NCBI RefSeq assembly: GCF_007109405.1
Contig: NZ_VJOY01000009.1
Coordinates: forward strand, 62,001 to 126,000
DNA from: Pseudomonas mangiferae
GTDB lineage: Bacteria > Pseudomonadota > Gammaproteobacteria > Pseudomonadales > Pseudomonadaceae
Reading direction: 5' to 3'
Length of the DNA stretch: 64,000 bases
The position numbers and the translations under genes were made by a program. Each line of letters starts with the position of its first letter. The stretch's first letter is position 1. A model generated the notes under the pieces. That model did not search any database. It had not been told where the DNA came from and saw only the letters and a program-made list of their open reading frames with translations. This document shows positions 8,434 to 16,873 of this stretch, one piece after another.

Positions 8434-9578
8434 CAGGGCGCCTCCGCCGGCTCGATCTGGGCGTCGTGCTCGCCGATGGCCGGCGGGCCGAAGCGCGGGG
8501 TCAGCAGGCGGTCGTCGAACCGTGCCGGGTAGCGGGCCGCGCGCAGCGTGCCCACCGGCGACTCCAGGGGCGCGAACAGGCGGTTGTGGGCGACCTGGGG
8601 GTCGTCCAGGAACTGGTCGAAGTCGAACACCGGCGCCGCCGGCACGTCCAGCTCGGCGAAACGCTGCAGCCAGAACGCGGTGGGCTTCTGCTTCACCACC
8701 TCGCCGACCCGGCGGAAGAATTCCTCGGCCATGCGCACCGGGTCGGGCATGCGCTTGAAGTCCTCCTTCCACTCCGGCCGCTCCACGGCATTGAGGGTCT
8801 TCGACATCTGCGCGCCGTTGGCCGGGGAGATCACCACGTAGCCGTCGGCGGTCTCCAGCACCTGGGACTGCGGCGGCTTCCAGCCGCTGGTGTCGCCCTC
8901 GAAGGTGCGGTGCTGGAACATGTCGGGGAAGTTGAAGTAGCCCATCACATCCAGCATCGGCAGTTGCACGTGGGTACCGCGGCCGGTGCGCTCGCGCTCG
9001 TAGAGGGCGGCGAGCACCGCCTGGGCGCCGAACGCGCCGGTGACCTTGTCGACCATGTTGAAGGGGGTCACCGCCGGGATGCCGGCGTTGCGCGCTTCCG
9101 CCTGCACCAGGCCGCTGCGGCCCTGGATCAGCGAGTCGAAGGCCGGCGCCGCGGCCAGCGGCCCGCTGTCGCCGAAGCCGGTGATGGACAGGCGGATCAG
9201 CCGCGGGTTGAGCGCCGTCAGCACGTCCTGGCCCAGCCCCAGGGAGGCGGCGACCCGCGGCCGCCAGTTCTCCACCAGCACGTCGGCCTTGCGCAGCAGG
9301 CGCTTGAGGCGCTCCAGGCCGTCCGCGGTCTTCAGGTCGATGACCACGCTGCGCTTGCCGCGGTTGGCGTTGGTCCAGGACGCGCCGAAGCCGCCGCGAG
9401 AATGGCCGAACTTGCGGAAGCCATCGCCGCCCGGCGGCTCGACCTTGATCACGTCGGCGCCCAGGTCCGCCAGCATCAGCGTGGCGAACGGGCCGGTGAG
9501 AAAGCTCGAGGTCTCCACCACCGTCACTCCGCTGAGCGGCCGTGCCGCGGTGTCCGCGGTCGCGTCGGAAGTCGCCAT
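8433..9578 (-). CDS. CaiB/BaiF family III CoA-transferase
   Basis: 381 residues, typical of the family. SGVTVVETSSFLTGPFATLM and [20 protein letters not shown] form the N-terminal CoA/nucleotide-binding region, and RGKRSVVIDLKTADG matches the conserved second block. It is expected to move CoA onto an acid intermediate so that it can enter beta-oxidation. It is the first gene of the seven-gene oxygenase operon. The ATG at 9578 follows an AGGGGGA ribosome binding site; in-frame sequence further upstream lies within the promoter and operator and is not coding. Confidence 0.92.
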   Translation of the reverse strand: MATSDATADTAARPLSGVTVVETSSFLTGPFATLMLADLGADVIKVEPPGGDGFRKFGHSRGGFGASWTNANRGKRSVVIDLKTADGLERLKRLLRKADVLVENWRPRVAASLGLGQDVLTALNPRLIRLSITGFGDSGPLAAAPAFDSLIQGRSGLVQAEARNAGIPAVTPFNMVDKVTGAFGAQAVLAALYERERTGRGTHVQLPMLDVMGYFNFPDMFQHRTFEGDTSGWKPPQSQVLETADGYVVISPANGAQMSKTLNAVERPEWKEDFKRMPDPVRMAEEFFRRVGEVVKQKPTAFWLQRFAELDVPAAPVFDFDQFLDDPQVAHNRLFAPLESPVGTLRAARYPARFDDRLLTPRFGPPAIGEHDAQIEPAEAP

Positions 9579-9625
9579 GCATCCCCCTTTTCTTGTTGGT
9601 GGTCCAAAGAACAGGTTTCTTCTTT

Positions 9626-9642
9626 GGTACATTGGATGAACC
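9626..9642. promoter_or_regulatory. Operator-like palindrome, site 2
   Basis: Reads GGTACAT-TGG-ATGAACC, one mismatch from the perfect palindrome, followed by TTTGATA. It sits between the oxygenase operon (minus) and the GntR regulator gene (plus), 48 bp from the CoA-transferase start. On the minus strand a TTGACA lies at 9680-9675, but no good -10 is present at 17-18 bp, so this promoter looks weaker than the other three or needs help. Confidence 0.75.
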
Positions 9643-9813
9643 TTTGATAAAAGGTTGATCCTTATGCCGTGCCTTGTCAATACCTCGAACAATGCCCGGT
9701 GCGGACGGCGAAAAAACACGTACGCTGAATCAATGGATAAACCAATAACCGGTATACTCCATCGCTGTGGATTCGTTAACCCGTTACTTCATGGAATCTC
9801 CCAGGACTCTATT

Positions 9814-10560
9814 GTGGAAAAGAACTCTCAACGCCCGCGGCCTTCCTACATCCCGGTGCAAACCCGCCGGGCCTTCGAAGAGGTCGCGGAACAGATCCGC
9901 GATCAGCTCAGCAATGGATTACTGAAGCCAGGCGACCGCCTGCCGCCCGAACGCGAACTGGCCGAGCAGTTCAACCTCAGCCGCAACACTGTGCGTGAAG
10001 CGCTGCGGGCCCTGGAGATGTCGGGGCTGTTGGAATTCCGCAAGGGCGCCACCGGCGGCGCCTTCGTCCGCGAAGGCCAGAGCGATGCGGTGGTGGCCGG
10101 CTTCTCCGACCTGTTCCGCCTGGGCGTCATCCGCCCGGCGGACCTGATCGAGGCGCGGATGATCGTCGGCGTCGAGGTCACCCGCCTGGCCTGCGCCCGG
10201 GCCAGCGACCAGGACTTCGCGGAGCTGGAGGCCAACCTGGACGCCAGCGAGGCGGCCGAGCGCGACAACGCCGCGGACCAGCGCCTGAAGATCAACCTGG
10301 ACTTCCACGTGATCCTCGCCCGGGCCGCCAACAACCCGGTGCTGCTGATCCTCATCGACGCCCTGACCGGCATCCACCTGAAGCTGCTGCAGACCATGAC
10401 CCCGGCCGCCAACGCCAAGGTCATCGCCTCGCGGCGCAAGCTGCTGGGCTACCTGCGGGCGCGCAACGAGGAAAAGGCGGTCACCGAGATGAAGCGCCAC
10501 CTGGCCGCCCTGGGCCACCACTACATGACCCAGTACGAGGAACGCGAGAAGAGCGCCTGA
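9814..10560 (+). CDS. GntR-family transcriptional regulator with FCD ligand-binding domain
   Basis: 248 residues. Residues about 15-85 are a GntR winged helix-turn-helix (LKPGDRLPPERELAEQFNLS, then NTVREALRALEMSGLLEFRKG). The rest is an alpha-helical FCD domain with acidic/histidine positions (INLDFHVILARAANNP, MKRHLAALGHHY) that usually bind a metal and an acid effector. It is transcribed away from the oxygenase operon and is the only regulator in the island, so it is the likely reader of the four GGTTCAT-TGG-ATGAACC sites. The GTG at 9814 was chosen because AGGA lies 7 bp upstream and the length fits the family; in-frame codons reach back to 9655. Confidence 0.9.
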   Translation: MEKNSQRPRPSYIPVQTRRAFEEVAEQIRDQLSNGLLKPGDRLPPERELAEQFNLSRNTVREALRALEMSGLLEFRKGATGGAFVREGQSDAVVAGFSDLFRLGVIRPADLIEARMIVGVEVTRLACARASDQDFAELEANLDASEAAERDNAADQRLKINLDFHVILARAANNPVLLILIDALTGIHLKLLQTMTPAANAKVIASRRKLLGYLRARNEEKAVTEMKRHLAALGHHYMTQYEEREKSA

Positions 10561-10590
10561 CGGCGCCGGTGCCCGCCGCCTACGACGGGC

Positions 10591-10632
10591 AAAAAAAAGC
10601 GGACCGCGGGGGTGTGGCACCCCGCGGTCCGC
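10591..10632 (-). terminator. Rho-independent terminator of the beta-oxidation operon
   Basis: A 13-bp GC-rich stem (GCGGACCGCGGGG with its complement) lies after the stop of the flavin monooxygenase. On the minus strand it is followed by eight T residues. The plus strand has no T run, so it ends minus-strand transcripts. Confidence 0.85.
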
Positions 10633-10650
10633 AACAGGGGACGCTGCCGT

Positions 10651-12273
10651 TCAGGCGCCGTTGCCGGTCCCTCGAACGGTATCGATCAGGCCATCGACGT
10701 CCGCCGGCAGCGCGTCGCCACGCCAGGCCACCTGGCCATCCGGGCGCACCAGCACCAGGGCGCGCTCGTACAGCGCGGCAGCCTCGGGGTTGTCGATGAG
10801 CACCGTGCGGAACGGCACCCCGCGCGCCTCGGCCGCCCGCTGCAGCGGCGCGCCGTCCGGCGCTTCGGCGCCGAAGCGCAACAGCACGAACTCGCGGCCG
10901 AACAGGTCGATCAGCGATTCGCCCGGCGCCAGCCAGACGTGGGGCGCCCGGGACCCGGGGCGCGCCGTGGGCGTGTAGGTGGAGACCTCGTCCGGCGGCT
11001 GTGGCGTCCCATCCGGCACGACGATGGGCGAGCCCTCGAACATATAGCCCAGGTGGATGCCGATGGAGAACCACTCGCGCTTCATCTGTTCGGTGTAGGC
11101 ATCGCCGAATTCCACCCGAGCCCGGTCGCCCTCCGGCCCCTCCTGGAAGACCGCCGCCGTGGGCGAGCTGACCCGTGGCGAAAGCATGCGCTTGAGGTTG
11201 CCGGTGGCCTCGGCGACGTTGCGCAGCGCCACCGGGCGCATCTCGATCTCGTAGGAGTCCAGCAGCGTACGGCCGCCCCAGCCCTGCAGGTAGCCCGCCA
11301 GCTTCCAGGACAGGTTCACCGCGTCCTGGATGCCGGTGTTCATGCCGAAGCCGCCGGTGGGCGAGGTCAGGTGCGCGGCGTCGCCGGCGATGAACACCCG
11401 GCGGGTGCCGTAGGACTCGGCCACCAGCTGGCGACGCACCCAGGGCAGCATGGAAAGGATCTCGAAGTCGAACTCGCGGCCCACGGCGCGGACGATGGCC
11501 TCGCGCATGTAGGCCTCGTCGTGGGTCAGGCGGTTCTCGTCGCCCACCAGGGAGAAGCGCCACTGGTCGCGGCCGTTGATCGCCACCAGGGTCGCCCAGG
11601 TGCCTTCCGGCCCGATGAAGATATAGCGGTAGGCCGGCTCCAGGTCGTGCAACGCCTCCAGGCCGTCGCAGCGGAACACCACGTTGGTGGTGTAGGTGAG
11701 CGCCGGCTCGCCGGTCATCTGGATGCCCAGGGACTGGCGCACCTGGCTGGCGCCGCCGTCGGTGCCCACCAGGAATTCCGCCTCCACCTCGCGCTCCTCG
11801 CCGCTCAGGGTGTCCCGCAGCCGCGCGCGCACGCCGTCCGCGTGCTCCTCGAAGGACACCAGCTCGGTGTTGTACGCCAGGGTCACTCCCGGGAACTGGC
11901 CGGCGAAGCGCCGCAGCACCGGGTCGAAGAAATTCTGCGGGCAGCGTTCGCGCTTCTGCGGGCTCTGGGGCGGGCACTTCTCGTCCTTCGGCGAGGGGAA
12001 GCGCTCGCGGCCGAACTCGTAGCCGCTGAGGGTGGTGACCCAGGCGCAGTCCTGGGGGTAGTCGCGGTTGTAGCCGGCGCTCTCGACCCAGGGGACGATG
12101 CCCCAGCGCCGGCAGAACTCCATGGTACGGATGCCGACCATGTCCATCTTCGGCTGCAGCACGGCGCCGTCGGTGCGCTCGATGAGCAGGCAGTCCACTC
12201 CCCGGAACCCCAGGTCACCGGCCAGGGCCAGGCCGATGGGGCCGGCTCCGATAATCAACACGGGCGTTTTCAT
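10651..12273 (-). CDS. FAD-binding monooxygenase of the PheA/TfdB (aromatic hydroxylase) family
   Basis: 540 residues. The N-terminal FAD motif is VLIIGAGPIGLALAGDLGFRG, and the second FAD contact is FIAGDAAHLTSPTGGFGMNTG followed by IQDAVNLSWKLAGYL, diagnostic of group A flavoprotein hydroxylases. A C-terminal thioredoxin-like part (LRFGAEAPDGAPLQ onward) matches the phenol hydroxylase branch. It would insert oxygen from O2 using NAD(P)H, typically on an aromatic ring or enol. It is the last gene of the operon led by enoyl-CoA hydratase, behind a GGGAGA ribosome binding site, and is followed by a strong terminator. Confidence 0.9.
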   Translation of the reverse strand: MKTPVLIIGAGPIGLALAGDLGFRGVDCLLIERTDGAVLQPKMDMVGIRTMEFCRRWGIVPWVESAGYNRDYPQDCAWVTTLSGYEFGRERFPSPKDEKCPPQSPQKRERCPQNFFDPVLRRFAGQFPGVTLAYNTELVSFEEHADGVRARLRDTLSGEEREVEAEFLVGTDGGASQVRQSLGIQMTGEPALTYTTNVVFRCDGLEALHDLEPAYRYIFIGPEGTWATLVAINGRDQWRFSLVGDENRLTHDEAYMREAIVRAVGREFDFEILSMLPWVRRQLVAESYGTRRVFIAGDAAHLTSPTGGFGMNTGIQDAVNLSWKLAGYLQGWGGRTLLDSYEIEMRPVALRNVAEATGNLKRMLSPRVSSPTAAVFQEGPEGDRARVEFGDAYTEQMKREWFSIGIHLGYMFEGSPIVVPDGTPQPPDEVSTYTPTARPGSRAPHVWLAPGESLIDLFGREFVLLRFGAEAPDGAPLQRAAEARGVPFRTVLIDNPEAAALYERALVLVRPDGQVAWRGDALPADVDGLIDTVRGTGNGA

Positions 12274-12352
12274 CGTCAGTCTCCCTCGGGTCGCGACGGG
12301 GTCGCGCCCTGTTTCTTGTAGGCCGCGGCGCGGCTGTGGTGTGTGTGGCGAT

Positions 12353-13495
12353 TCAGGACGCGAGCAGGCGACGGCCGATGATCATCCGGTGGATTTCATT
12401 GGTGCCTTCGATGATCTGGTTGACCTTGGCGTCGCGCATCATCCGCTCCACCGGGAACTCCCGGGAGTAGCCGTAGGCGCCGAGCACCTGCACCGCCTCG
12501 GTGGTGACGGCCATGGCCATGTCGGTGACGAAGCACTTGGTCATGGACGAGAGCAGGGTCATGCGGCCGTGGTCGCCGGCGTCGATGCTTTCCGTGCAGG
12601 TGCGCAGCAGCGCCCGCGCCGCCTCGATCTGGATGGCCATGTCGGCCAGCTTGAACTGCATGCCCTGGAACTGCCCCACCGGCTTGCCGAACTGCACCCG
12701 CTCCTGGCTGTAGCGCAGCGCCACGTCCAGCGCGCCCTGGGCCAGGCCCAGGGATTGGGCGGCGATGGTCGGGCGGTTCAGGTCGAGCACCTTCATGCAG
12801 GCTTTGAAGCCTTCCCCCTCGCGGCCCAGCAGGCAGTCGGCGGGCACCCGCATGTCCTCGAAGAACAGCTCGTGGCTGGGCGAGCCGTGGCGGCCCATCT
12901 TGTGTTCCTGGCGACCGACCCGGAAGCCCGGCGTGCGGGTGTCCACCATGAACGCGCTGATGCCGTCGGAGCCGGGCGCGTCGGAGGTACGGGCGAACAG
13001 CAGCAGGAAATGCGCGTTGCCGCCCCAGGTGATCCAGCTCTTCTGGCCGTTGATCACGTAGCTGTCGCCGTCGCGCACGGCGCGGGTGCGCAGGGAGGAC
13101 ACGTCAGACCCGGTCTGCGGCTCGGTGATGCCGATGGCCGACACCAGCCGGCCTTCCGCCGCCAGGGGCAGCCAGCGGCGTTTCTGCTCCTCGCTGCCGT
13201 AGTGGAGGATCGGCAGGATGAAGGAGATGGAGTTGTTGCCGCACAGGGTCGAGGCGGCCAGGGAGACCTTGGCGATCTCCTCCTTGGCGATGCACACCGT
13301 GGTCAGGTCGCCTCCGGGTCCGCCGTATTCCTCAGGTAGCCACAGTTGCAGCAGGCCCATGTCGCCAAAAACCGGTACCAGTTCGTCGGGAAAGCGGTCG
13401 GTGCCTTCCAGGGACGGCACCAGGGGCGCCACGTCCCGCGCCACCATGCGGCGAATCGAGTCGCGCAGCATTTCATGTTCTTCATTCACGGCCAT
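12353..13495 (-). CDS. Acyl-CoA dehydrogenase
   Basis: 380 residues, normal length. FAD/substrate signature GITEPQTGSDVSSLRTRAVR, and C-terminal QVLGAYGYSREFPVERMMRDAKVNQI with the catalytic glutamate in IIEGTNEI. It introduces the 2,3-double bond into an acyl-CoA and passes electrons to ETF. With the enoyl-CoA hydratase of the same operon it forms the core of a beta-oxidation sequence for the CoA esters produced by the CoA-transferases. The start is behind a CAGGAG site, 19 bp after the SDR stop. Confidence 0.93.
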   Translation of the reverse strand: MAVNEEHEMLRDSIRRMVARDVAPLVPSLEGTDRFPDELVPVFGDMGLLQLWLPEEYGGPGGDLTTVCIAKEEIAKVSLAASTLCGNNSISFILPILHYGSEEQKRRWLPLAAEGRLVSAIGITEPQTGSDVSSLRTRAVRDGDSYVINGQKSWITWGGNAHFLLLFARTSDAPGSDGISAFMVDTRTPGFRVGRQEHKMGRHGSPSHELFFEDMRVPADCLLGREGEGFKACMKVLDLNRPTIAAQSLGLAQGALDVALRYSQERVQFGKPVGQFQGMQFKLADMAIQIEAARALLRTCTESIDAGDHGRMTLLSSMTKCFVTDMAMAVTTEAVQVLGAYGYSREFPVERMMRDAKVNQIIEGTNEIHRMIIGRRLLAS

Positions 13496-13514
13496 CTCGT
13501 GCTCCTGGCGGCGT

Positions 13515-14309
13515 TCAGTAGCTGGGGAAGGACAGGCCGCCGTTGATGCTCAGGGTCGAGCCGGACACCTGGTCGGACTCGGGGCTGGCCAGGTAGAGGA
13601 TGTACTCGGCCAGGTCGCGGGCGGTGTTCAGGCGGAACTTCACCTTCTGCTCGGCCTTGGTGAAGGCCTTGACGATCACCTCCTGGGAGCCCTGGTCGCG
13701 GGCCGCGAGGAAGCGCTCGTGGGCGGGGGTGTCGGTGGTCAGGGTGGTGGCCACCGCGTTGACCCGGATGCCCAGGCCCGCCAGCTCGGCGGCCAGGGCG
13801 CGGGTGAGGAACATGATCGAAGCGCCGGCGGCGCCGATCATGGATTCGCTGGGGGTGGGGATGCGCGCCGCGTCGGTGGTCACCAGGATCACCTTGCCGT
13901 AGCCCTGGCCGCGCATGTGCTTCACCGCCGCGTGCAGGGCGTTCAGGCGCGGCATCAGGCGGCTCTGCAGGCAGGCGATACCTTCCTCCGGCGTCATCTC
14001 GGCGAACAGCTTGGGCCGCGGCTCGCTGGGGCCGCCGCTGGCCACCACCACGTCCACCTTGCCGAAGCGCTGGTGGGCGGCGGCCACCGCCGCCTCGATG
14101 CCGGCGTAGGTCAGCAGGTCGCTGGCGACGAACAGCCGCTCGCCAGGGAATTCGGCGCAGGCCCCGATCAAGGCTTCGGCGGCCTCGCGATCGCGCCCCT
14201 GGATCACCACGTGGGCGCCGCTCTGGGCCAGCTTGCGCACGCTCTCGCGGCCGATGCCCTTGGTCCCGCCCAGCACCACCGCGACCGAGCCGGTCATGTC
14301 TGCGATCAT
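13515..14309 (-). CDS. SDR-family protein lacking the catalytic Tyr/Lys
   Basis: 264 residues with a normal Rossmann start (VVLGGTKGIGRESV) and the C-terminal SGSTLSINGG of the short-chain dehydrogenase family. The active-site helix reads ESMIGAAGASIMFLTRALAAEL; aligned on the downstream LTRALA, Ile158 takes the place of the catalytic Tyr and Gly162 that of the Lys, and the usual Ser is a Thr. It therefore should not perform standard SDR hydride transfer. It sits where a 3-hydroxyacyl-CoA dehydrogenase would be expected. It may be a lyase, isomerase or binding protein. The start has an AGGAG site 7 bp upstream. Confidence 0.85.
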   Translation of the reverse strand: MIADMTGSVAVVLGGTKGIGRESVRKLAQSGAHVVIQGRDREAAEALIGACAEFPGERLFVASDLLTYAGIEAAVAAAHQRFGKVDVVVASGGPSEPRPKLFAEMTPEEGIACLQSRLMPRLNALHAAVKHMRGQGYGKVILVTTDAARIPTPSESMIGAAGASIMFLTRALAAELAGLGIRVNAVATTLTTDTPAHERFLAARDQGSQEVIVKAFTKAEQKVKFRLNTARDLAEYILYLASPESDQVSGSTLSINGGLSFPSY

Positions 14310-14346
14310 CCTGCGTCTCCTCTTCGTGTCGTTGGGGGCTGGCGCT

Positions 14347-15222
14347 TCATTCGGGCTGGGCGTCGCCGTCGTAGTGCTTCTCGCGGGTGTGGGCGGCCTG
14401 GGTGGTGCCCTTTTCGCGGCGTTCCTTCATGAAGTTCACCTCGTCCGGCTCGTAGCGGATGTTGGTGCCCAGGGCGTGGCCGATGTAGCCGTGGACGAAC
14501 TGCGAGGTCATGCCCAGGGAGTCCATGGCCAGGTGGGTGGCGGCCTTGCCGATGGCGATGGCGTCGCGGGGCAGGCGGACGATGCGCTCGGCCCATTCCT
14601 CGCCGGCGGCGATCAGCTCGTCCGGCGGTACCGCCTTGTTCACCAGGCCGATCCGCGCCGCCTCCTCGCCGTCCACCACCTCGCCCAGCAGCAGCATCTC
14701 CCGGGCCTTGCGCGGCCCCATGGCGAGGATGTTCCAGCTGGTGAGGTAGGCCGCGCCGGCCAGGCCCATCTTCTGTTCCGGGTGGCCGATCTTCGCGTCG
14801 CTGGCGGCGATGGCCAGGTCGCTGGCCTCGACGATGTACAGCCCGGCCCCCACGCACCAGCCCTGCACCAGGGCCAGGGTCGGCTTCACGCAATAGAACA
14901 GCTGGCGGAATTGCTCCACGTGGCGCTTATCGAAGTGCAGCCGCGCGCGCTGGCTCGGCCGGCGCGCCTTGGGGTCCTTGGAGAAGCCGTACTCCGCGCC
15001 GCCCACCTGGGCCAGGTCGTGGCCGGTGGAGAAGTCGCGGCCGTCGCCGCGGAACACGATGACCCGCACGTCGTCGTCGCGCTCGGCGCGGTCGATGTGC
15101 TCCATCAGCCGGTCGAACATCTCGTAGGTCAGGGCGTTGCGCTTCTCGTCCCGGCAGAAGGTGATGTAGGCCCGGCCATCGCGGGCTTCGTAGCGCACCA
15201 GGTCGCGGAGATCTTGTTCCAT
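14347..15222 (-). CDS. Enoyl-CoA hydratase/isomerase (crotonase) family protein
   Basis: 291 residues. The oxyanion-hole segments are VIVFRGDGRDFSTGHDLAQV and IVEASDLAIAASDAKIGHPE; LGEVVDGEEAARIGLVNKAV is the conserved C-terminal block. It probably adds water to a 2-enoyl-CoA, though some crotonases instead cleave or isomerise rings. GRDFSTGHDL differs from the more usual GxAFCAGxDL. It is the first gene of the operon hydratase, SDR, acyl-CoA dehydrogenase, monooxygenase, and is preceded by a promoter and a perfect operator palindrome. Ribosome binding site AAGGA lies 7 bp upstream. Confidence 0.9.
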   Translation of the reverse strand: MEQDLRDLVRYEARDGRAYITFCRDEKRNALTYEMFDRLMEHIDRAERDDDVRVIVFRGDGRDFSTGHDLAQVGGAEYGFSKDPKARRPSQRARLHFDKRHVEQFRQLFYCVKPTLALVQGWCVGAGLYIVEASDLAIAASDAKIGHPEQKMGLAGAAYLTSWNILAMGPRKAREMLLLGEVVDGEEAARIGLVNKAVPPDELIAAGEEWAERIVRLPRDAIAIGKAATHLAMDSLGMTSQFVHGYIGHALGTNIRYEPDEVNFMKERREKGTTQAAHTREKHYDGDAQPE

Positions 15223-15241
15223 GTCGGAATCCTTGTTTTAA

Positions 15242-15258
15242 GGTTCATTGGATGAACC
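15242..15258. promoter_or_regulatory. Operator-like palindrome, site 3 (perfect)
   Basis: GGTTCAT-TGG-ATGAACC, two perfect 7-bp arms around TGG, followed by TTTGAAA. It begins about 6 bp downstream of the -10 hexamer of the enoyl-CoA hydratase promoter, so it spans the expected transcription start. Confidence 0.8.
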
Positions 15259-15264
15259 TTTGAA

Positions 15265-15293
15265 ATAATGAGTAGCCACCTTGGCTTTGTCAA
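15265..15293 (-). promoter_or_regulatory. Sigma-70 type promoter of the beta-oxidation operon
   Basis: Minus strand TTGACA (15293-15288), 17-bp spacer, CATTAT (15270-15265). Perfect -35 and optimal spacing indicate a strong promoter that would need repression by a protein bound at the adjacent palindrome. Confidence 0.78.
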
Positions 15294-15415
15294 GCCGGGG
15301 CGCCTGCGCTTTTCGGGCCGCAAGGCCGAGAAATCACGGCATGCAGGCGAGCCGACGCCTGCCCCTGCGGCGAGCGATGAACGACACGACAACGGTGACG
15401 AAGGCGGCCCGACCC

Positions 15416-16873
15416 TCAGCCGGCGCGGCGCTCCCGGGCCACCTGCTCGCCGGCACGCAGGCCGAAGACCAGGGCCTTGGCCAGGCCGCCCACGTAGCCG
15501 CTCAGGGGCCCGCCCTCCAGGCCGGCACTGGTGGAACCGGCGGCGAACAGGCCGGGGATCGCCCGGGCATGGCGATCCAGCACGCGGCCGTGGGCGTCGA
15601 TGGCGACGCCGCCCATGGTGTAGGTGATCCCGGCGCACAGGCGGATCGCCATGAACGGCGCGGTGGTGATCATCGCCGGCGGCCGCCCCAGGGTGCTGGT
15701 CCGGGCAGTGCGTGGCGGCGCCAGACTGGCCCCGCGCCCGGTGACGGCCGCCGCGTTGTGGTCGGCCAGGGTCCGCGCCAGGACGTCGGCGGGCATGCCC
15801 AGCTGCGCGGCCAGGCGCTCGACGGTGGGCGCGCGGTGGATGCGCACGCCCCGCTCTTCCAGGGTCGGGTTGGGCGGCAGGAGGAACTCCCGGCCGACCC
15901 GCTCCCAGATCGGCTCGTCCATGATCACGAAGGTGGACAGCGGGTCCGCCTGGGCGGCGATGGCGTTGGCCAGGGACACGCCACCCAGGCCCTCGTCGGT
16001 GAAGCGCCGGCCGCTGCCGTTCACCACCACCGCCACCGAGGCAACCAGGTCGAGGATCGGATAGGGCCACAGGGCATCGTCGGTGAGGGCCTCGGCGGCC
16101 TGGACGTGGCCGTAGAAACGGTCCAGGTGGCGCAGCCAGGCGCCGGCCGCCTCGGCCATCAGCAGGCCATCGCCCCGCCCGCTGCCGGCGCCCCGGGCGC
16201 AGAGGGCCTCGGGCCGGGGCGACAGGTGGCGCTCCACCAGCGCCGGGTTGCCCTGGAAGCCGCCGTCCGCCAGCAGCACCGCAGCGGCCGGTTGCACCTG
16301 CCGGGTGCCGTCCGCGAATTCCACTTCGACGCCCTGGCAGACCCCGTCCGCCATGCACAGGCGGCGCCCGCGGGCGCCGCGCACCACTACACCGCCCTGG
16401 CGTTCGATGCGCCGTTCCAGCTCGGCCAGCAGCCGGTCGGCGCCCCGCTCCGGCCAGTGATTGGCCAGGCCCGGCTCGCGCAGGCTGAACGGCTGCAGCA
16501 TGCAGCCCATGAATGCCAGGGGCCCGCCGCGCCCGAACAGCGCGCCATGGCCCGCCAGCCAGTCCACCGCGCGCCCGGCATCTTCCGCCAGGGCCCGCAC
16601 CAGCGCCGGCTCGGCGAAACCGCCGGTGGCGGCCAGCAGCGCTTCCTCCAGCAGGGCCGGCGGGGCATGGATGTCCTCGAAGGCGACGTGGAACACCCCG
16701 CCGCTGTAGCGGGTATTGGCCGGGTACTTGTGTTCGCGCCCGGCCTCGAAGACGGCGACCCGCAGGCCCAGCTCGGCGGCCCGCAGGGCGCCGGTCAGGC
16801 CGGCGAGGCCGGCGCCGATCACGGCCAGGTCCAGGTCCGGCTCCGCTGCCCGCGTCGACTCCGTCGCCTTCAC
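15416..16873 (-). CDS. FAD-dependent dehydrogenase of the fumarate reductase/ketosteroid dehydrogenase family
   Basis: 485 residues. It has an N-terminal FAD motif (LAVIGAGLAGLTGALRAAELG) and a C-terminal FAD contact (IPGLFAAGSTSAGLEGGPLSGYVGGLAKALV). The middle part, with GGFQGNPALVERHLS and RFTDEGLGGVSLANAIA, matches the FAD_binding_2 family that includes fumarate reductases, urocanate reductase and ketosteroid dehydrogenases. It would add or remove hydrogens across a carbon-carbon bond. It starts with GTG overlapping the livF-like stop (GTGA), so it is the last gene of the ABC-transporter operon and presumably acts on the imported compound. Confidence 0.85.
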   Translation of the reverse strand: MKATESTRAAEPDLDLAVIGAGLAGLTGALRAAELGLRVAVFEAGREHKYPANTRYSGGVFHVAFEDIHAPPALLEEALLAATGGFAEPALVRALAEDAGRAVDWLAGHGALFGRGGPLAFMGCMLQPFSLREPGLANHWPERGADRLLAELERRIERQGGVVVRGARGRRLCMADGVCQGVEVEFADGTRQVQPAAAVLLADGGFQGNPALVERHLSPRPEALCARGAGSGRGDGLLMAEAAGAWLRHLDRFYGHVQAAEALTDDALWPYPILDLVASVAVVVNGSGRRFTDEGLGGVSLANAIAAQADPLSTFVIMDEPIWERVGREFLLPPNPTLEERGVRIHRAPTVERLAAQLGMPADVLARTLADHNAAAVTGRGASLAPPRTARTSTLGRPPAMITTAPFMAIRLCAGITYTMGGVAIDAHGRVLDRHARAIPGLFAAGSTSAGLEGGPLSGYVGGLAKALVFGLRAGEQVARERRAG

